NCBI RefSeq assembly: GCF_003858635.1
Contig: NZ_RQJO01000007.1
Coordinates: 1,365,941 to 1,429,940 of the forward strand
Length of the DNA: 64,000 nt
Direction: 5' to 3'
Source: Larkinella rosea
GTDB lineage: Bacteria > Bacteroidota > Bacteroidia > Cytophagales > Spirosomataceae
The position numbers were made by a program, and so were the translations under genes. This document shows, piece after piece, positions 34,943 to 43,471 of the stretch. Every line of letters starts with the position of its first letter. The stretch's first letter is position 1. The notes beneath the pieces are model-generated. The model ran no database searches. It was not told where the DNA came from and was given only the letters and a program-made list of their open reading frames with translations.

Positions 34943-35872
34943 ATGAATAAATATATCGTCTTATTTATCAACCTCCTTGCGGTGTGCACGGCTGCCGGAC
35001 AGGGAATCCAATTCGAACCGGAAAATTCCAGTTGGGAGGTCATACTAAAAAAAGCCCGGCAGGAAAATAAGCTGATTTTTGTAGCCGCATATTCTCCTTC
35101 CTGTCACAATTGCCGTCATATGCTGGAAAACGTCTATCCCAGCCAGGCAGTTGGAGCCGCTTTTAACGGAAATTACCTTAACGTCAAGCTTGACGTTGAC
35201 CGTGGAGAAGGTATTCAGGTTGCCAATCAATACCGCATTCTCGCTTATCCGACCTATCTTTTTGTGAACGGACAAGGCGAGGTGCAGCACCGCACCCAGG
35301 GTACGATGACAGTTGAGAAAATGGTCGAACTTGGTAAAAACTCTACCAATCCAACCCATCAATTTATGCCGTTGAAAGCCCGGTTTTGGAGCGGTGATCG
35401 ATCCGGCGAACTACTCAGAAGGTTGACGTTTATGGCAAAAGATCTGGCAGATGCTGACCTATTGGACACAGTTCACGTCGCCTATCTGGCGACCCAGAAA
35501 AACTGGCTAACCAAAGACAATATGGAGGTCATATTAAGTGCGCAAAAATCGATTGAACAGCCTACGTTCGCCTTTCTTCTGAAAAATGAAAAAAGTTTCA
35601 GCAAAGCATTTGGCCTAGCAAAAGTTAAAAACCGGATCGATGAGGTGTCGCTTGCCAGTCTAAGTATGCACGCCTATAATCCTTCCATGCGCGACTTTGA
35701 CCTCCATAAAGCCCGGGTCTACGGAGCTGCCTATTTGCCCGCTGATTTGCTCGAACAATACCTGAGCCTCTTTCAAATCAATCAGTTCATCAGAAAGCAG
35801 GAAACCGCTTCTTTTTTGGAAGCGGCCCTTGGCATTTCAACCGATATCCGTGTTACAATGGGCTTCTTCTGA
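34943..35872 (+). pseudogene. Thioredoxin-fold protein, N-terminal part (frameshifted)
   Basis: 309 codons. Signal peptide (YIVLFINLLAVCTAAGQ), then a thioredoxin domain: WEVILKKARQENKLIFVAAYSPSCHNCRHM with Cys54 and Cys57 (CHNC), YLNVKLDVDRGEGIQVANQYRILAYPTYLFV with cis-Pro. A helical region follows. The frame stops at 35870-35872 just where such Bacteroidota proteins continue with a TPR-like C-terminal domain; that domain is present in the -1 frame right after (LNNMALLFHEKTDD...). The CHNC site suggests periplasmic thiol-disulfide work, and the Cys-rich gene 78 nt upstream is a likely client. If the break is real, the C-terminal domain is lost. Confidence 0.8.
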
Positions 35873-36126
35873 ATAATATGGCCTTGCTTTTCCACGAAAA
35901 GACCGATGATAAAACGCTTCTGCTCAAGGCGTTGACCTGGTCTTTGCGGGCCACTGAACTGAAAGACACTTACTCATTTAATGACACGGTCGCTGCGCTC
36001 TATTTGAAACTTGGCAACAAACCGAAAGCGAGAGAATACGCCCAGAAAGCACTTAAGCAAGCCCGGGTATCGGGTGCCAATGCAACGGATACGGCAGCCT
36101 TATTGAAAAAAATTGAAGGCGATTAG
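35869..36126 (+). pseudogene. C-terminal TPR-like part of the frameshifted thioredoxin protein
   Basis: Read from CTG at 35869 the frame gives LNNMALLFHEKTDDKTLLLKALTWSLRATELKDTYSFNDTVAALYLKLGNKPKAREYAQKALKQAR, the usual tail of Bacteroidota thioredoxin/TPR proteins (LNNxAWxxYE...LLxKALxWAxxSVEL...LDTxAALYYKLGxKxxAxxxAxKA). An ATG at 35878 could start a separate 82-aa product, but there is no independent leader. A single base lost in TTCTTCTG (35864-35871), or a sequencing error there, would explain the split. Confidence 0.75.
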
Positions 36127-36178
36127 TTTGCCAAGCTTGAACCGGTTATTCCTCTGTCCCGATAAAACCAACCTTTTC

Positions 36179-36979
36179 ATGCAACCAAACCGCCCGAAAA
36201 TCAGACCAAAACCGCCCAGGCGGGTGTCCGAAAAGAAACCGGCAACCATCAAGCTTGACCGGTTTTTGTACCGCAACGCGACCTTCGGTTTTGCGTTTTT
36301 TTTCGCGTTTGCCATCTGGGCATTCTGGCCCAAATACTTTTCCCATGTTCTGGATCAACCGAACGTGCGGTTTCATACCCACGGCATCAGCATGACGCTC
36401 TGGTGCCTGATGCTCATCGGGCAGGCTTACCTGATTCGCACCAACCGGAAAGCGCTGCACCGGCTGGTGGGCAAGTTTTCGTATCTGCTGGTGCCACTAA
36501 TCATCATTACTTCGGTTAACATCGTTCATTTTCGGATGCATCAGCGGGGTCTGGAGGCTTTGCGGACGTATTTTTCCCTGGCCCTGACCTTAAACTCGGT
36601 CATAGCTTTCGCGGTATTGTACGGTCTGGCGATGTATTACCGGCACCAACCGCTCATCCACGCCCGCTACCTGGTGAGCACGATATTCCCGCTGTTTACG
36701 CCCATTACCGACCGGCTTATCGGAGCGCATTTTAAACCGATTCTTCCATTTCTTCCTACGCTGGAAGGAAGGCCCATTTCAGCAGTTTTGGGGTTTGCCC
36801 TGGCCGATCTGCTGCTGCTGATTTTGCTGGTCTGGGACTGGCGAACCAACCGGCGGCTGACGGTCTTTGCCATCGCGTTGGGGGTAGTTCTTTTGTATCA
36901 CGTATCGACGCTCACGTTCTACCGGTTTTCATTCTGGCGCGCCTTTGGCGTGTGGTTTTACAACCTGCCGCTGTCCTGA
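36179..36979 (+). CDS. Seven-helix membrane protein, DUF2306-like
   Basis: 266 aa from the ATG at 36179; the longer frame runs back into the preceding gene. A basic N-terminal 40 residues is followed by about seven membrane helices. The segment RFHTHGISMTLWCLMLIGQAYLIRTNRKALHRLVGKFSYLLVPLI matches the pattern H-x-x-x-x-x-x-W...Q...R...HRxxGK of DUF2306-type proteins, in which conserved His could bind haem or metal. No function is known. The next gene starts 8 nt after its stop, so they are co-transcribed. Confidence 0.75.
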   Translation: MQPNRPKIRPKPPRRVSEKKPATIKLDRFLYRNATFGFAFFFAFAIWAFWPKYFSHVLDQPNVRFHTHGISMTLWCLMLIGQAYLIRTNRKALHRLVGKFSYLLVPLIIITSVNIVHFRMHQRGLEALRTYFSLALTLNSVIAFAVLYGLAMYYRHQPLIHARYLVSTIFPLFTPITDRLIGAHFKPILPFLPTLEGRPISAVLGFALADLLLLILLVWDWRTNRRLTVFAIALGVVLLYHVSTLTFYRFSFWRAFGVWFYNLPLS

Positions 36980-36987
36980 ATCTTCTC

Positions 36988-38199
36988 ATGAATATCCCGC
37001 TTAAATCCGCGTCTCCGGCGATCACCCCAAGCCACCACCGTATCGAATCGATGGATGTCCTGCGTGGACTGGTCATGGTCATCATGGCCCTGGACCACGT
37101 TCGGCACCTGTTTCACAGCACGGCGTTTACCGACAATCCGCTCGAGCTGACTACTACGACACCGGCCTTGTTTTTAACCCGCTGGATCACCCATTTCTGC
37201 GCCCCGGTATTCATATTTTTATCCGGCACCTCCATTTATTTACAAAGCCTGCGGAAAACCAAACGAGAGCTGAGCAACTTTCTGATCAAACGGGGCCTAT
37301 GGCTGGTTGTCGCCGAAGTGACAATTGTAACGCTGGGCATTACCTTCAACCCCTTTTACGGTGTTTTCATCCTGCAGGTGATCTGGGCCATTGGCATCAG
37401 TATGATCATGCTGGGGCTGTTGATTTACCTGCCTTTCCGGTTGATTCTGGCACTCGGACTGGCGATGGTGTTGGGGCATAATGCGCTGGATGTTGCAGAG
37501 TCCGCCCCCGGCTTTCAGCCCGGTTTCTGGTGGGCCGTGCTCCATTTTCCCGTTCGGTATTCCCTGACAATCGGTCACCAGCTCATCTACGACTACCCCT
37601 TTATGCCCTGGCTGGGGCTGATGATTGTGGGGTATTGCGTCGGCATCTGGTTCGAATCTTCGGTTTCCCCGGCCCGACGGCGGGCGGTTTTGGTCCGCGC
37701 CGGTCTGGGACTAATTGTTTTTTTTCTCCTCCTGCGGCTTACCAATGCGTATGGCGACCCGCATCCCTGGCGTTTGCAACCGAGCGCGCTGTTGACGTTG
37801 CTGTCGTTCCTCAATGTGGAGAAATATCCGCCCTCGCTCCTGTATATGGGTATGACCATCGGCCCGGCCCTGCTTTTTCTGGCCGGGATGGAGCCCATCC
37901 ACAACCGGTTTACCCGGATCATGCGCACCTTTGGCCGGACGGCTTTTTTCTATTACCTGGTCCATTGGTACCTCATTCATACGCTTTGCCTGATCGTCTT
38001 TTTTGGGCGCGGCCACACCTGGGCCGATACCTGGAACGTGCCGAAAGCCACCCGGTTTATCATCCCCGGCGAGGGTTTCAGTCTGCCCGTGGTGTACCTG
38101 ATCTGGGCATTGGTCATCCTGGCGATGTATCCGCTCTGCCGGTGGTACGATGCTTACAAAACCAGCCACAAAAACCGGTGGTGGCTGCGTTACCTCTGA
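36988..38199 (+). CDS. DUF1624/heparan-glucosaminide N-acetyltransferase-like membrane acyltransferase
   Basis: 403 aa, starting at 36988 just behind the previous gene. RIESMDVLRGLVMVIMALDHVRHLFH near the N-terminus is the hallmark of the DUF1624/HGSNAT-like family, and about ten membrane helices follow, with FCAPVFIFLSGTSIYL and FFYYLVHWYLIHTL also typical. Relatives move acetyl groups from acetyl-CoA across the membrane to sugars or other acceptors; the acceptor here is unknown. Followed at 56 nt by the exported dioxygenase. Confidence 0.85.
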   Translation: MNIPLKSASPAITPSHHRIESMDVLRGLVMVIMALDHVRHLFHSTAFTDNPLELTTTTPALFLTRWITHFCAPVFIFLSGTSIYLQSLRKTKRELSNFLIKRGLWLVVAEVTIVTLGITFNPFYGVFILQVIWAIGISMIMLGLLIYLPFRLILALGLAMVLGHNALDVAESAPGFQPGFWWAVLHFPVRYSLTIGHQLIYDYPFMPWLGLMIVGYCVGIWFESSVSPARRRAVLVRAGLGLIVFFLLLRLTNAYGDPHPWRLQPSALLTLLSFLNVEKYPPSLLYMGMTIGPALLFLAGMEPIHNRFTRIMRTFGRTAFFYYLVHWYLIHTLCLIVFFGRGHTWADTWNVPKATRFIIPGEGFSLPVVYLIWALVILAMYPLCRWYDAYKTSHKNRWWLRYL

Positions 38200-38255
38200 G
38201 TCTGTTTGAACCGATTTCTTGTAACAAACCATTCACTTGTAAATCCCTTCCTCCT

Positions 38256-39158
38256 ATGCAACGCCGAAAATTCCTCCAACATACCGCCCTGTGTGCCGTG
38301 GCGGTGAGCACCTCGGGCTTCATTCAGTTCAATGGCGAAACCTACGTGGGCGACTGCGCGACGACTTCGGATATTTTAGGCCCTTTTTATCGACCCGATG
38401 CCCCGCTGCGGACCAACCTGCTGATCAAAGGCGACGCGGGCGTGGAGGTTGTCCTGAAGGGAACCGTCCGACACAACGATTGTACAACACCCTACAAAGG
38501 GGCCAGGGTGGAACTCTGGCACTGCGATGCCAAAGAGGTTTACGACAACACCTCGGATGAGTTTCGCTACCGGGGCACCACCCATTGCAACGAGAAGGGG
38601 CATTATGAGTTCCTGACCATTCTGCCGGTTCCCTATAAGGATAATCAGGGCCAGATGCGACCCGCCCATTTTCACCTGATGATTTCCGCACCGGGTTACC
38701 AAAGTTATGTGACGCAGCTTTACTTCACCGGCGATCCAAACATCGCGGGCGATGCCTACGCGTCGGCACCTACGTCCAAATCGCGAATACTGAACATGGC
38801 ATCATCTAAAAATGGCCGCAAACTGGTTACGTTCGATGTAAAGATGGCGGAAAAATTAATCGCCGAACCAGCCGCCATCGATCAGCTGACCGGAACGTAT
38901 TTCGATCAGGTTGATCCGAAGCGCACCGTGGTTTTTTTTAAACGGGACGGCGTTTTATGGAAAAAGGCGGGCAGCAGCATCTACGGAGTGGCCTATGATT
39001 ACCTGGGCAATAACACCTTTTCGCAAGCCGGTTTACAACCGCCGTTACTCCTGACGTGTGCGTTTGAAATCCTTGGGAACGGGGCCGTAAAAATGACCGA
39101 AAACCGCGTCAATGCCCAGGGGATTAAAACCATTGCAATAGCTCACAAAGTCAATTAG
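38256..39158 (+). CDS. Tat-exported intradiol ring-cleavage dioxygenase
   Basis: 300 aa from 38256; MQRRKFLQHTALCAVAVSTSG is a twin-arginine signal. An open frame extends 240 codons upstream but overlaps the acyltransferase gene and is not coding. The core is intradiol dioxygenase-like: LGPFYRPDAPLRTN, GTVRHNDCTTPYKGARVELWHCDAKEVY, GHYEFLTILPVPY and RPAHFHLMISAPGYQSYVTQLYFTGD; two Tyr and the His-x-His of AHFH are the expected Fe(III) ligands. Family members open catechol or protocatechuate rings. The last 100 residues (from about 205) form an extra beta-rich domain I do not recognise. Export of such an enzyme is unusual and no aromatic pathway is nearby. Confidence 0.88.
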   Translation: MQRRKFLQHTALCAVAVSTSGFIQFNGETYVGDCATTSDILGPFYRPDAPLRTNLLIKGDAGVEVVLKGTVRHNDCTTPYKGARVELWHCDAKEVYDNTSDEFRYRGTTHCNEKGHYEFLTILPVPYKDNQGQMRPAHFHLMISAPGYQSYVTQLYFTGDPNIAGDAYASAPTSKSRILNMASSKNGRKLVTFDVKMAEKLIAEPAAIDQLTGTYFDQVDPKRTVVFFKRDGVLWKKAGSSIYGVAYDYLGNNTFSQAGLQPPLLLTCAFEILGNGAVKMTENRVNAQGIKTIAIAHKVN

Positions 39159-39217
39159 CTGCGTGAGCTCGAGAAGCCACAGTCTTGTATTCTTCGAAAC
39201 GCACGGATAAGGCTGAC

Positions 39218-39261
39218 CGAAAAAAAGCCATTTCTCTGGTGGAAGAAATGGCTTTTTTCGG
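39218..39261. terminator. Bidirectional terminator between dioxygenase gene and hisS
   Basis: CCGAAAAAAAGCCATTTCT / AGAAATGGCTTTTTTCGG, about 17 bp with an 8-nt loop; T-runs on both strands. Serves the plus-strand dioxygenase and the minus-strand hisS. Confidence 0.9.
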
Positions 39262-39334
39262 TATAACTGTACCTTCCCCGATTTGTGTTTGTCGGATAAC
39301 CCGGCAAATCAGCAATGACCGGTTAAATGCGGTT

Positions 39335-40702
39335 TTAGAAACTGATTAATTTTTCCACAATTTCGTCAGCTGTCAATTTCTCCTGTTCCCCCGTAACCAT
39401 ATTTCTAAACGTCAATTGGCCGGTTTGCAATTCTTCAGAGCCAATCAGAACGACGTAGGGAATTCGTTTGGCATTGGCATAATCCAGTTGTTTTTTCACT
39501 TTTGCCGCATCCGGATAGGCTTCTGCCGAGACATTCCGCGCCCGCAACCGGCTCAATAACGGCAATCCCATTGACCGGGCTTCCGGATCGAGGTGAACCA
39601 CCAGCAACTGTGTTGACTGCAACCCGGTTTCGGGAAACAGATTCAATTCTTCCATCACATCGTAAATCCGATCGACACCCAGCGAAATGCCGACGCCCGA
39701 CAAACCGGGCATGCCGAATGCGCCGGTGAGGTTGTCGTAACGCCCTCCACCGCTGATGCTGCCAATCTGAACGCCATTGGCTTTGACTTCAAAAATGGCT
39801 CCGGTATAGTACGATAAACCGCGCGCCAGCGTCACGTCCAGTTCCATTCGGGCATCGGACAAACCGTATTGCGCCACCAACTGCCAGACTTCTTCCAATT
39901 CGGCAACTCCTTTCAAACCGGTTTCGGATCCCGAAAGCCAGCTTTTTAATTGATCGAAAGCGGCCCGTGTTTCCTTCGGAAACTGGAACATCGGTTCCAG
40001 TTTGTCAATCGATTCGTCGGAGAAACCGCGTTGCTTCAACTCTTCAATTACTTTTTCTTTCCCGATTTTATCGAGTTTATCGATCGCGATTGCCAGAGGT
40101 CCTTCCTTCCCTTCTGCATCTACCACTTCAGCAATTCCGGTCAGAATCTTGCGGTTATTAATTTTTACGGTAAAATCCTGAATGCCCAGATTCCGCAGGC
40201 TTTCGTGCAGCATCAGAACGATTTCGGCTTCACACAACAACGAATCCGTTCCGACCACATCCGCATCACATTGGACAAACTCCCGGTACCGGCCCTTCTG
40301 CGGCCGGTCGGCACGCCAGACCGGCTGAATCTGATACCGTTTGAACGGCATCGCCAGGGCGTGCCGGTTCATGACGACGTAACGGGCAAACGGTACGGTT
40401 AAATCGTAACGAAGGCCTTTTTCGGAAATTTTCAGGGTTAGTTTTTTGGCGTTATCCTGCCAGTCGGTTTCGGTCAAACCATTGGAAAAATCGCCGGAAT
40501 TGAGGATTTTAAACAGCAACTGATCGCCTTCTTCGCCGTATTTTCCCATCAAAACCGACAGGTTTTCCAGGGCGGGTGTTTCGATGGGTTGAAAGCCGTA
40601 TCGCCGGAACGTCTGCCGGATGGTTTCCAGCAGAAAAAGCCGTTTGCTCATTTGTTCCGGCCCAAAGTCGCGGGTTCCGCGGGGTACACTCGGTTTTTGC
40701 AT
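39335..40702 (-). CDS. hisS: Histidyl-tRNA synthetase
   Basis: 455 aa, normal length. Class II synthetase marks: PRGTRDFGPEQMSKR and PIETPALENLSVLMGKYGEEGDQLLF (motif 1 region), LTVPFARYVV and RYQIQPVWRADRPQKGRYREFVQCDADVVG (motif 2), GLSYYTGAIFEV (histidine A site) and SISGGGRYDNLTGAFG (motif 3 region), then an anticodon-binding C-terminal domain. Essential for translation. A -7 box lies 5 nt upstream of the ATG, so the mRNA may be leaderless. Confidence 0.98.
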   Translation of the reverse strand: MQKPSVPRGTRDFGPEQMSKRLFLLETIRQTFRRYGFQPIETPALENLSVLMGKYGEEGDQLLFKILNSGDFSNGLTETDWQDNAKKLTLKISEKGLRYDLTVPFARYVVMNRHALAMPFKRYQIQPVWRADRPQKGRYREFVQCDADVVGTDSLLCEAEIVLMLHESLRNLGIQDFTVKINNRKILTGIAEVVDAEGKEGPLAIAIDKLDKIGKEKVIEELKQRGFSDESIDKLEPMFQFPKETRAAFDQLKSWLSGSETGLKGVAELEEVWQLVAQYGLSDARMELDVTLARGLSYYTGAIFEVKANGVQIGSISGGGRYDNLTGAFGMPGLSGVGISLGVDRIYDVMEELNLFPETGLQSTQLLVVHLDPEARSMGLPLLSRLRARNVSAEAYPDAAKVKKQLDYANAKRIPYVVLIGSEELQTGQLTFRNMVTGEQEKLTADEIVEKLISF

Positions 40703-40706
40703 GCCG

Positions 40707-40714
40707 CAAAAATA
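40707..40714 (-). promoter_or_regulatory. -7 box directly before hisS
   Basis: TATTTTTG on the minus strand, ending 4 nt before the ATG at 40702. No -33 TTG at normal spacing. Confidence 0.5.
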
Positions 40715-40797
40715 GCAAGCCAGCGGGAGTTTTTTAGCAGCGGTTTTTACAAGTTGCCGAACATTGTCGTGTGAATCAGATTCCTACCAATTAAAAA

Positions 40798-40828
40798 TTG
40801 ATTTTTTGCAGTTTTTCCGCTACTTTTG
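40798..40828 (+). promoter_or_regulatory. Promoter of the 54-aa gene
   Basis: TTG (40798-40800), 20-nt spacer, TACTTTTG (40821-40828): full consensus. ATG 37 nt downstream. Confidence 0.75.
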
Positions 40829-40865
40829 CGGACAATTTGGAATCAACTTATTCATTTATACAATC

Positions 40866-41030
40866 ATGGGAGTAACTGCACTGAAACGCAAAGACCAAAA
40901 AAATAAAGCCCGCGCGAACAACAAAATTGCCCGCATCAAACAATTATTGCGTCGTCCTGACATTAAAAACGTTGATGTTGAAGCAATTAAGGCTTCTTTT
41001 GCCGAAAAGAAAGCTCAGGCTGCCGCTTAA
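40866..41030 (+). CDS. Small basic conserved-looking protein (54 aa)
   Basis: Starts at 40866 (MGVTALKRKDQKNKARANNKIARIKQLLRRPDIKNVDVE), 37 nt after a consensus promoter. The N-terminal half is strongly basic and helical, as in proteins that bind RNA or the ribosome; the C-terminus ends in Ala/Gln/Lys. I do not know a named family. Its good promoter and location beside hisS make it a real gene. Confidence 0.75.
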   Translation: MGVTALKRKDQKNKARANNKIARIKQLLRRPDIKNVDVEAIKASFAEKKAQAAA

Positions 41031-41096
41031 TTCGAATCGTTTTGGGGAGCTTACATTTAGGGTTTTCCGAAATCTGACAGCAATTTGATTGCCTCG

Positions 41097-41435
41097 TCAC
41101 GCTCGACGGACGGGGTTTTCTTTTTTCTGGCGCACCCGAATTTTCTTTTTCATCTCCCGCCGAATGGCCCGTCGGGTTTCAATTCGTACCCGAAAAATAA
41201 TGGCCTGACCAAATAGCGAGAGTCCGGCGTTGATAACAATCAGGCTGTAAGTGCCGAGTAAAACCCAGCGAATTACCGGCTCACCCGTGTGCTTCAGATT
41301 GGCCGCTTCGCTGAAAACGCACAATCCGTAGCCAATCAGAACCAGACTGAACGGGGCCAGCAGTAGCCATTTGGTGCGTGTACTCATCTGCTTAATGAGT
41401 CGCCGGCCGGGAGGTTTGGAGGGGGCAACAGCCAT
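41097..41435 (-). CDS. Small two-helix membrane protein (112 aa)
   Basis: Two membrane helices (about 23-43, WLLLAPFSLVLIGYGLCVF, and 58-80, WVLLGTYSLIVINAGLSLFG) separated by a short loop, with a very basic C-terminal tail (RIETRRAIRREMKKKIRVRQKKENPVRR) that should face the cytoplasm. I do not recognise the family. It converges on the 54-aa gene and is divergent from the methyltransferase. Confidence 0.65.
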   Translation of the reverse strand: MAVAPSKPPGRRLIKQMSTRTKWLLLAPFSLVLIGYGLCVFSEAANLKHTGEPVIRWVLLGTYSLIVINAGLSLFGQAIIFRVRIETRRAIRREMKKKIRVRQKKENPVRRA

Positions 41436-41582
41436 CTTTAATAGAACTACATGTAATCAAAGCTCTAATTTAACAGACTTAATCGCATTTCGTCTTTAAT
41501 TCTGTTAATTTTTGGGTAATCTAACCTTTGTGAAGCGACATAAACCACTTCACGTTCGTGTTCCGAGTGTATTTTCTCCGGT

Positions 41583-42347
41583 ATGAAACATTTGATCAGC
41601 TTTATATTGCGGACCGTTCCGCGCCCGGTTTTGCAGCGCGTCAGCCATTACGCCATGAAGGTGATGATGGTTTTTTACCAGGGAAACAACGTCGAATGCA
41701 CGGTATGTAGCAAACATTTTCGGGAATTTATGCCCTACGGCCGGAATATCCCCCGCCCGAATGCCTTGTGTCCCAACTGCTTGGCACTGGAGCGACACCG
41801 ATTAATGAATCTCTACCTGCTACGGAAAACTAATTTTTACCGCGACCGGCTCAAAGTGTTGCACGTAGCCCCCGAGCATTGCTTTATCGACCGGTTTGAA
41901 AAACTACCCAATCTGGATTACATCACCGCCGACATCGAATCTCCTCTGGCCAAGATCAAGATGGACATCCACCAGATTCCATTTCCCGAAAATACCTTCG
42001 ACGTCGCGTTTTGTAACCACGTCATGGAACACGTCGATGACGATGCCAAAGCGAGCAGTGAACTCTACCGGGTGCTGAAACCGGGCGGCTGGGCCATCAT
42101 TCAGTCACCGATCGATTATTCCCGCGCGACCACCTTTGAAGATGCCAGCATCACCGATCCGAAAGAACGGGAGCGGCTGTTCTGGCAAAGCGATCACGTC
42201 CGGCTGTTTGGCCGCGATTATGCCGAACGACTGGCCAAAGGCGGTTTTACCGTCATCGAAGACCGGTTCGTTTTTGAACTACCGAGAGAAGAAGTGAAGC
42301 GGTTTTCGTTACCCGCCGGTGAAATCATTTACCTCTGCAAAAAGTAA
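41583..42347 (+). CDS. SAM-dependent methyltransferase with N-terminal Cys motif
   Basis: 254 aa. Residues 39-62 carry CTVC...CPNC, a probable zinc-binding module, followed by RHRLMNLYLLRKT. The Rossmann-type methyltransferase domain has VLHVAPEHCFIDRF in place of the usual glycine-rich motif I, then ADIESPLAKIKMDIHQIPFPENTFDVAFCNHVMEHVDDD and ELYRVLKPGGWAII of the Methyltransf_11 group. Substrate unknown; proteins of this layout are common next to glycan or cell-surface genes, and here a GT2 gene and an epimerase follow on the other strand. It ends 8 bp from the convergent epimerase. Confidence 0.85.
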   Translation: MKHLISFILRTVPRPVLQRVSHYAMKVMMVFYQGNNVECTVCSKHFREFMPYGRNIPRPNALCPNCLALERHRLMNLYLLRKTNFYRDRLKVLHVAPEHCFIDRFEKLPNLDYITADIESPLAKIKMDIHQIPFPENTFDVAFCNHVMEHVDDDAKASSELYRVLKPGGWAIIQSPIDYSRATTFEDASITDPKERERLFWQSDHVRLFGRDYAERLAKGGFTVIEDRFVFELPREEVKRFSLPAGEIIYLCKK

Positions 42348-42355
42348 ACCGGTTT

Positions 42356-43342
42356 TTAATGATCGACCGGGTAAGGGCCTTCCGAAAACTTCTCGGCATG
42401 ATATCCCTTTGAACCAATCAGCTGCGCCAATGGCCCAAGCACGCTGCCACCGGTTTTTAGCTTTTCAATCATCGTTTTGAAATCATATTTCGGTTGCCAG
42501 CCCAATTCATTCCGCGCTTTTGCATTGTCATAAACGCGGTCGATGTCGGGTAACATTCGCCAGCCCAAACGCTCGTATTCCGCTTGATAATCAGGTATAT
42601 ACTTTTGGAGCACGGCGGGCGCATCAATCCGCAAATCCGCCGTATCTCCCGGTAAAAAGGGCGTCGTTGCGCTGATGATGTAAGTCCCAAAACCGATCGT
42701 ATGTGCCTTATCAGCTGCAACCAAATGGGCGGTTACCACATCATCGAGGGCGACGCGACGAAACAGGAATTCATTCGCTTTCAGATTCACATCCGCAAAT
42801 TTATCCCTTGCCTCTTTGCTGTCATCCGCTTCCGGGAAAAACCGGGAGGTTCTCAAAATCAGGCAGGGCAAGCCCTGATTTCGGTAAAACAACTGACAGA
42901 GATTTTCTGCAGAGGTCTTCGTTACGCCATAAATATTTTTGGGAACCGGCACAACGTCTTCGGTGATCCAGGCTGCGGGCTCACCAACCGGTGGAACCAG
43001 CGCATCGCCAAAAACACTGGTGGTACTGGTAAAAATAAATCGCTCCACACCCGCAGCAACAGATTCCTGCAATAGATTGAGCGTACCGGTGATGTTGGTA
43101 TCGATGAAATCCTGTAAGCTGTGGGTGGCGACATGCGGTTTGTGTAGCGTCGCCGTATGAAAAACCGTCTTCACCCCGGCGAGGCAACTCTTTACAAAAG
43201 AGCGATCGGTAATTGACCCGACGTGGGTGGTCAAGTCAGAAACCTGGATATCGAGGGCAACAACCTCATAACCCCGTTCTTTCAACGTACGAACCAGTGC
43301 TTCACCCAGATGTCCGGCACTTCCGGTTACTAAAACGCGCAT
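42356..43342 (-). CDS. NAD-dependent epimerase/dehydratase (extended SDR)
   Basis: 328 aa from the ATG at 43342, which gives the nucleotide-binding MRVLVTGSAGHLGEALVRTL at the very N-terminus. The longer frame to 43447 translates the heptad repeat and is rejected. Asp in VVALDIQ, TATLHKPHVATHSLQDFIDTNITGTLNLL, FTSTTSVFGDA and the catalytic YGVTKTSAE (Tyr, Lys) fit the extended short-chain dehydrogenase group acting on nucleotide sugars. Substrate not determinable. Behind the GT2 gene with a repeat-filled 130-bp gap. Confidence 0.88.
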   Translation of the reverse strand: MRVLVTGSAGHLGEALVRTLKERGYEVVALDIQVSDLTTHVGSITDRSFVKSCLAGVKTVFHTATLHKPHVATHSLQDFIDTNITGTLNLLQESVAAGVERFIFTSTTSVFGDALVPPVGEPAAWITEDVVPVPKNIYGVTKTSAENLCQLFYRNQGLPCLILRTSRFFPEADDSKEARDKFADVNLKANEFLFRRVALDDVVTAHLVAADKAHTIGFGTYIISATTPFLPGDTADLRIDAPAVLQKYIPDYQAEYERLGWRMLPDIDRVYDNAKARNELGWQPKYDFKTMIEKLKTGGSVLGPLAQLIGSKGYHAEKFSEGPYPVDH

Positions 43343-43363
43343 GATAAGTGGTTTTGAATTTTT

Positions 43364-43459
43364 GACCATTGACCGCTGACGATTGACGATTGATTGTTGA
43401 CCATCGACGATTGACCGCTGACCAATGTCTAAATCGTCTCTATGCAATGGTCAATGGTC
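43364..43459. repeat. Degenerate 7-bp tandem repeats forming an inverted repeat
   Basis: Nine in-phase 7-mers (GACCATT, GACCGCT, GACGATT, GACGATT, GATTGTT, GACCATC, GACGATT, GACCGCT, GACCAAT) fill 43364-43426. Two inverted copies AATGGTC follow at 43446-43459, so GACCATTGACC can pair with GGTCAATGGTC (11 bp). Lies between the GT2 stop and the epimerase start. Confidence 0.85.
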
Positions 43460-43471
43460 GTCCGTAATTCG

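Noticed and set aside
37530-38255. 240-codon in-frame extension upstream of the dioxygenase
   Set aside because: It overlaps the acyltransferase gene on the same strand in another frame; the Tat signal at 38256 marks the real start.
43364-43426. Possible CRISPR array
   Set aside because: Units are 7 bp with no spacers between them and no cas genes are nearby.
43343-43447. N-terminal extension of the epimerase
   Set aside because: It is translated heptamer repeat; the Rossmann motif starts directly at the ATG at 43342.
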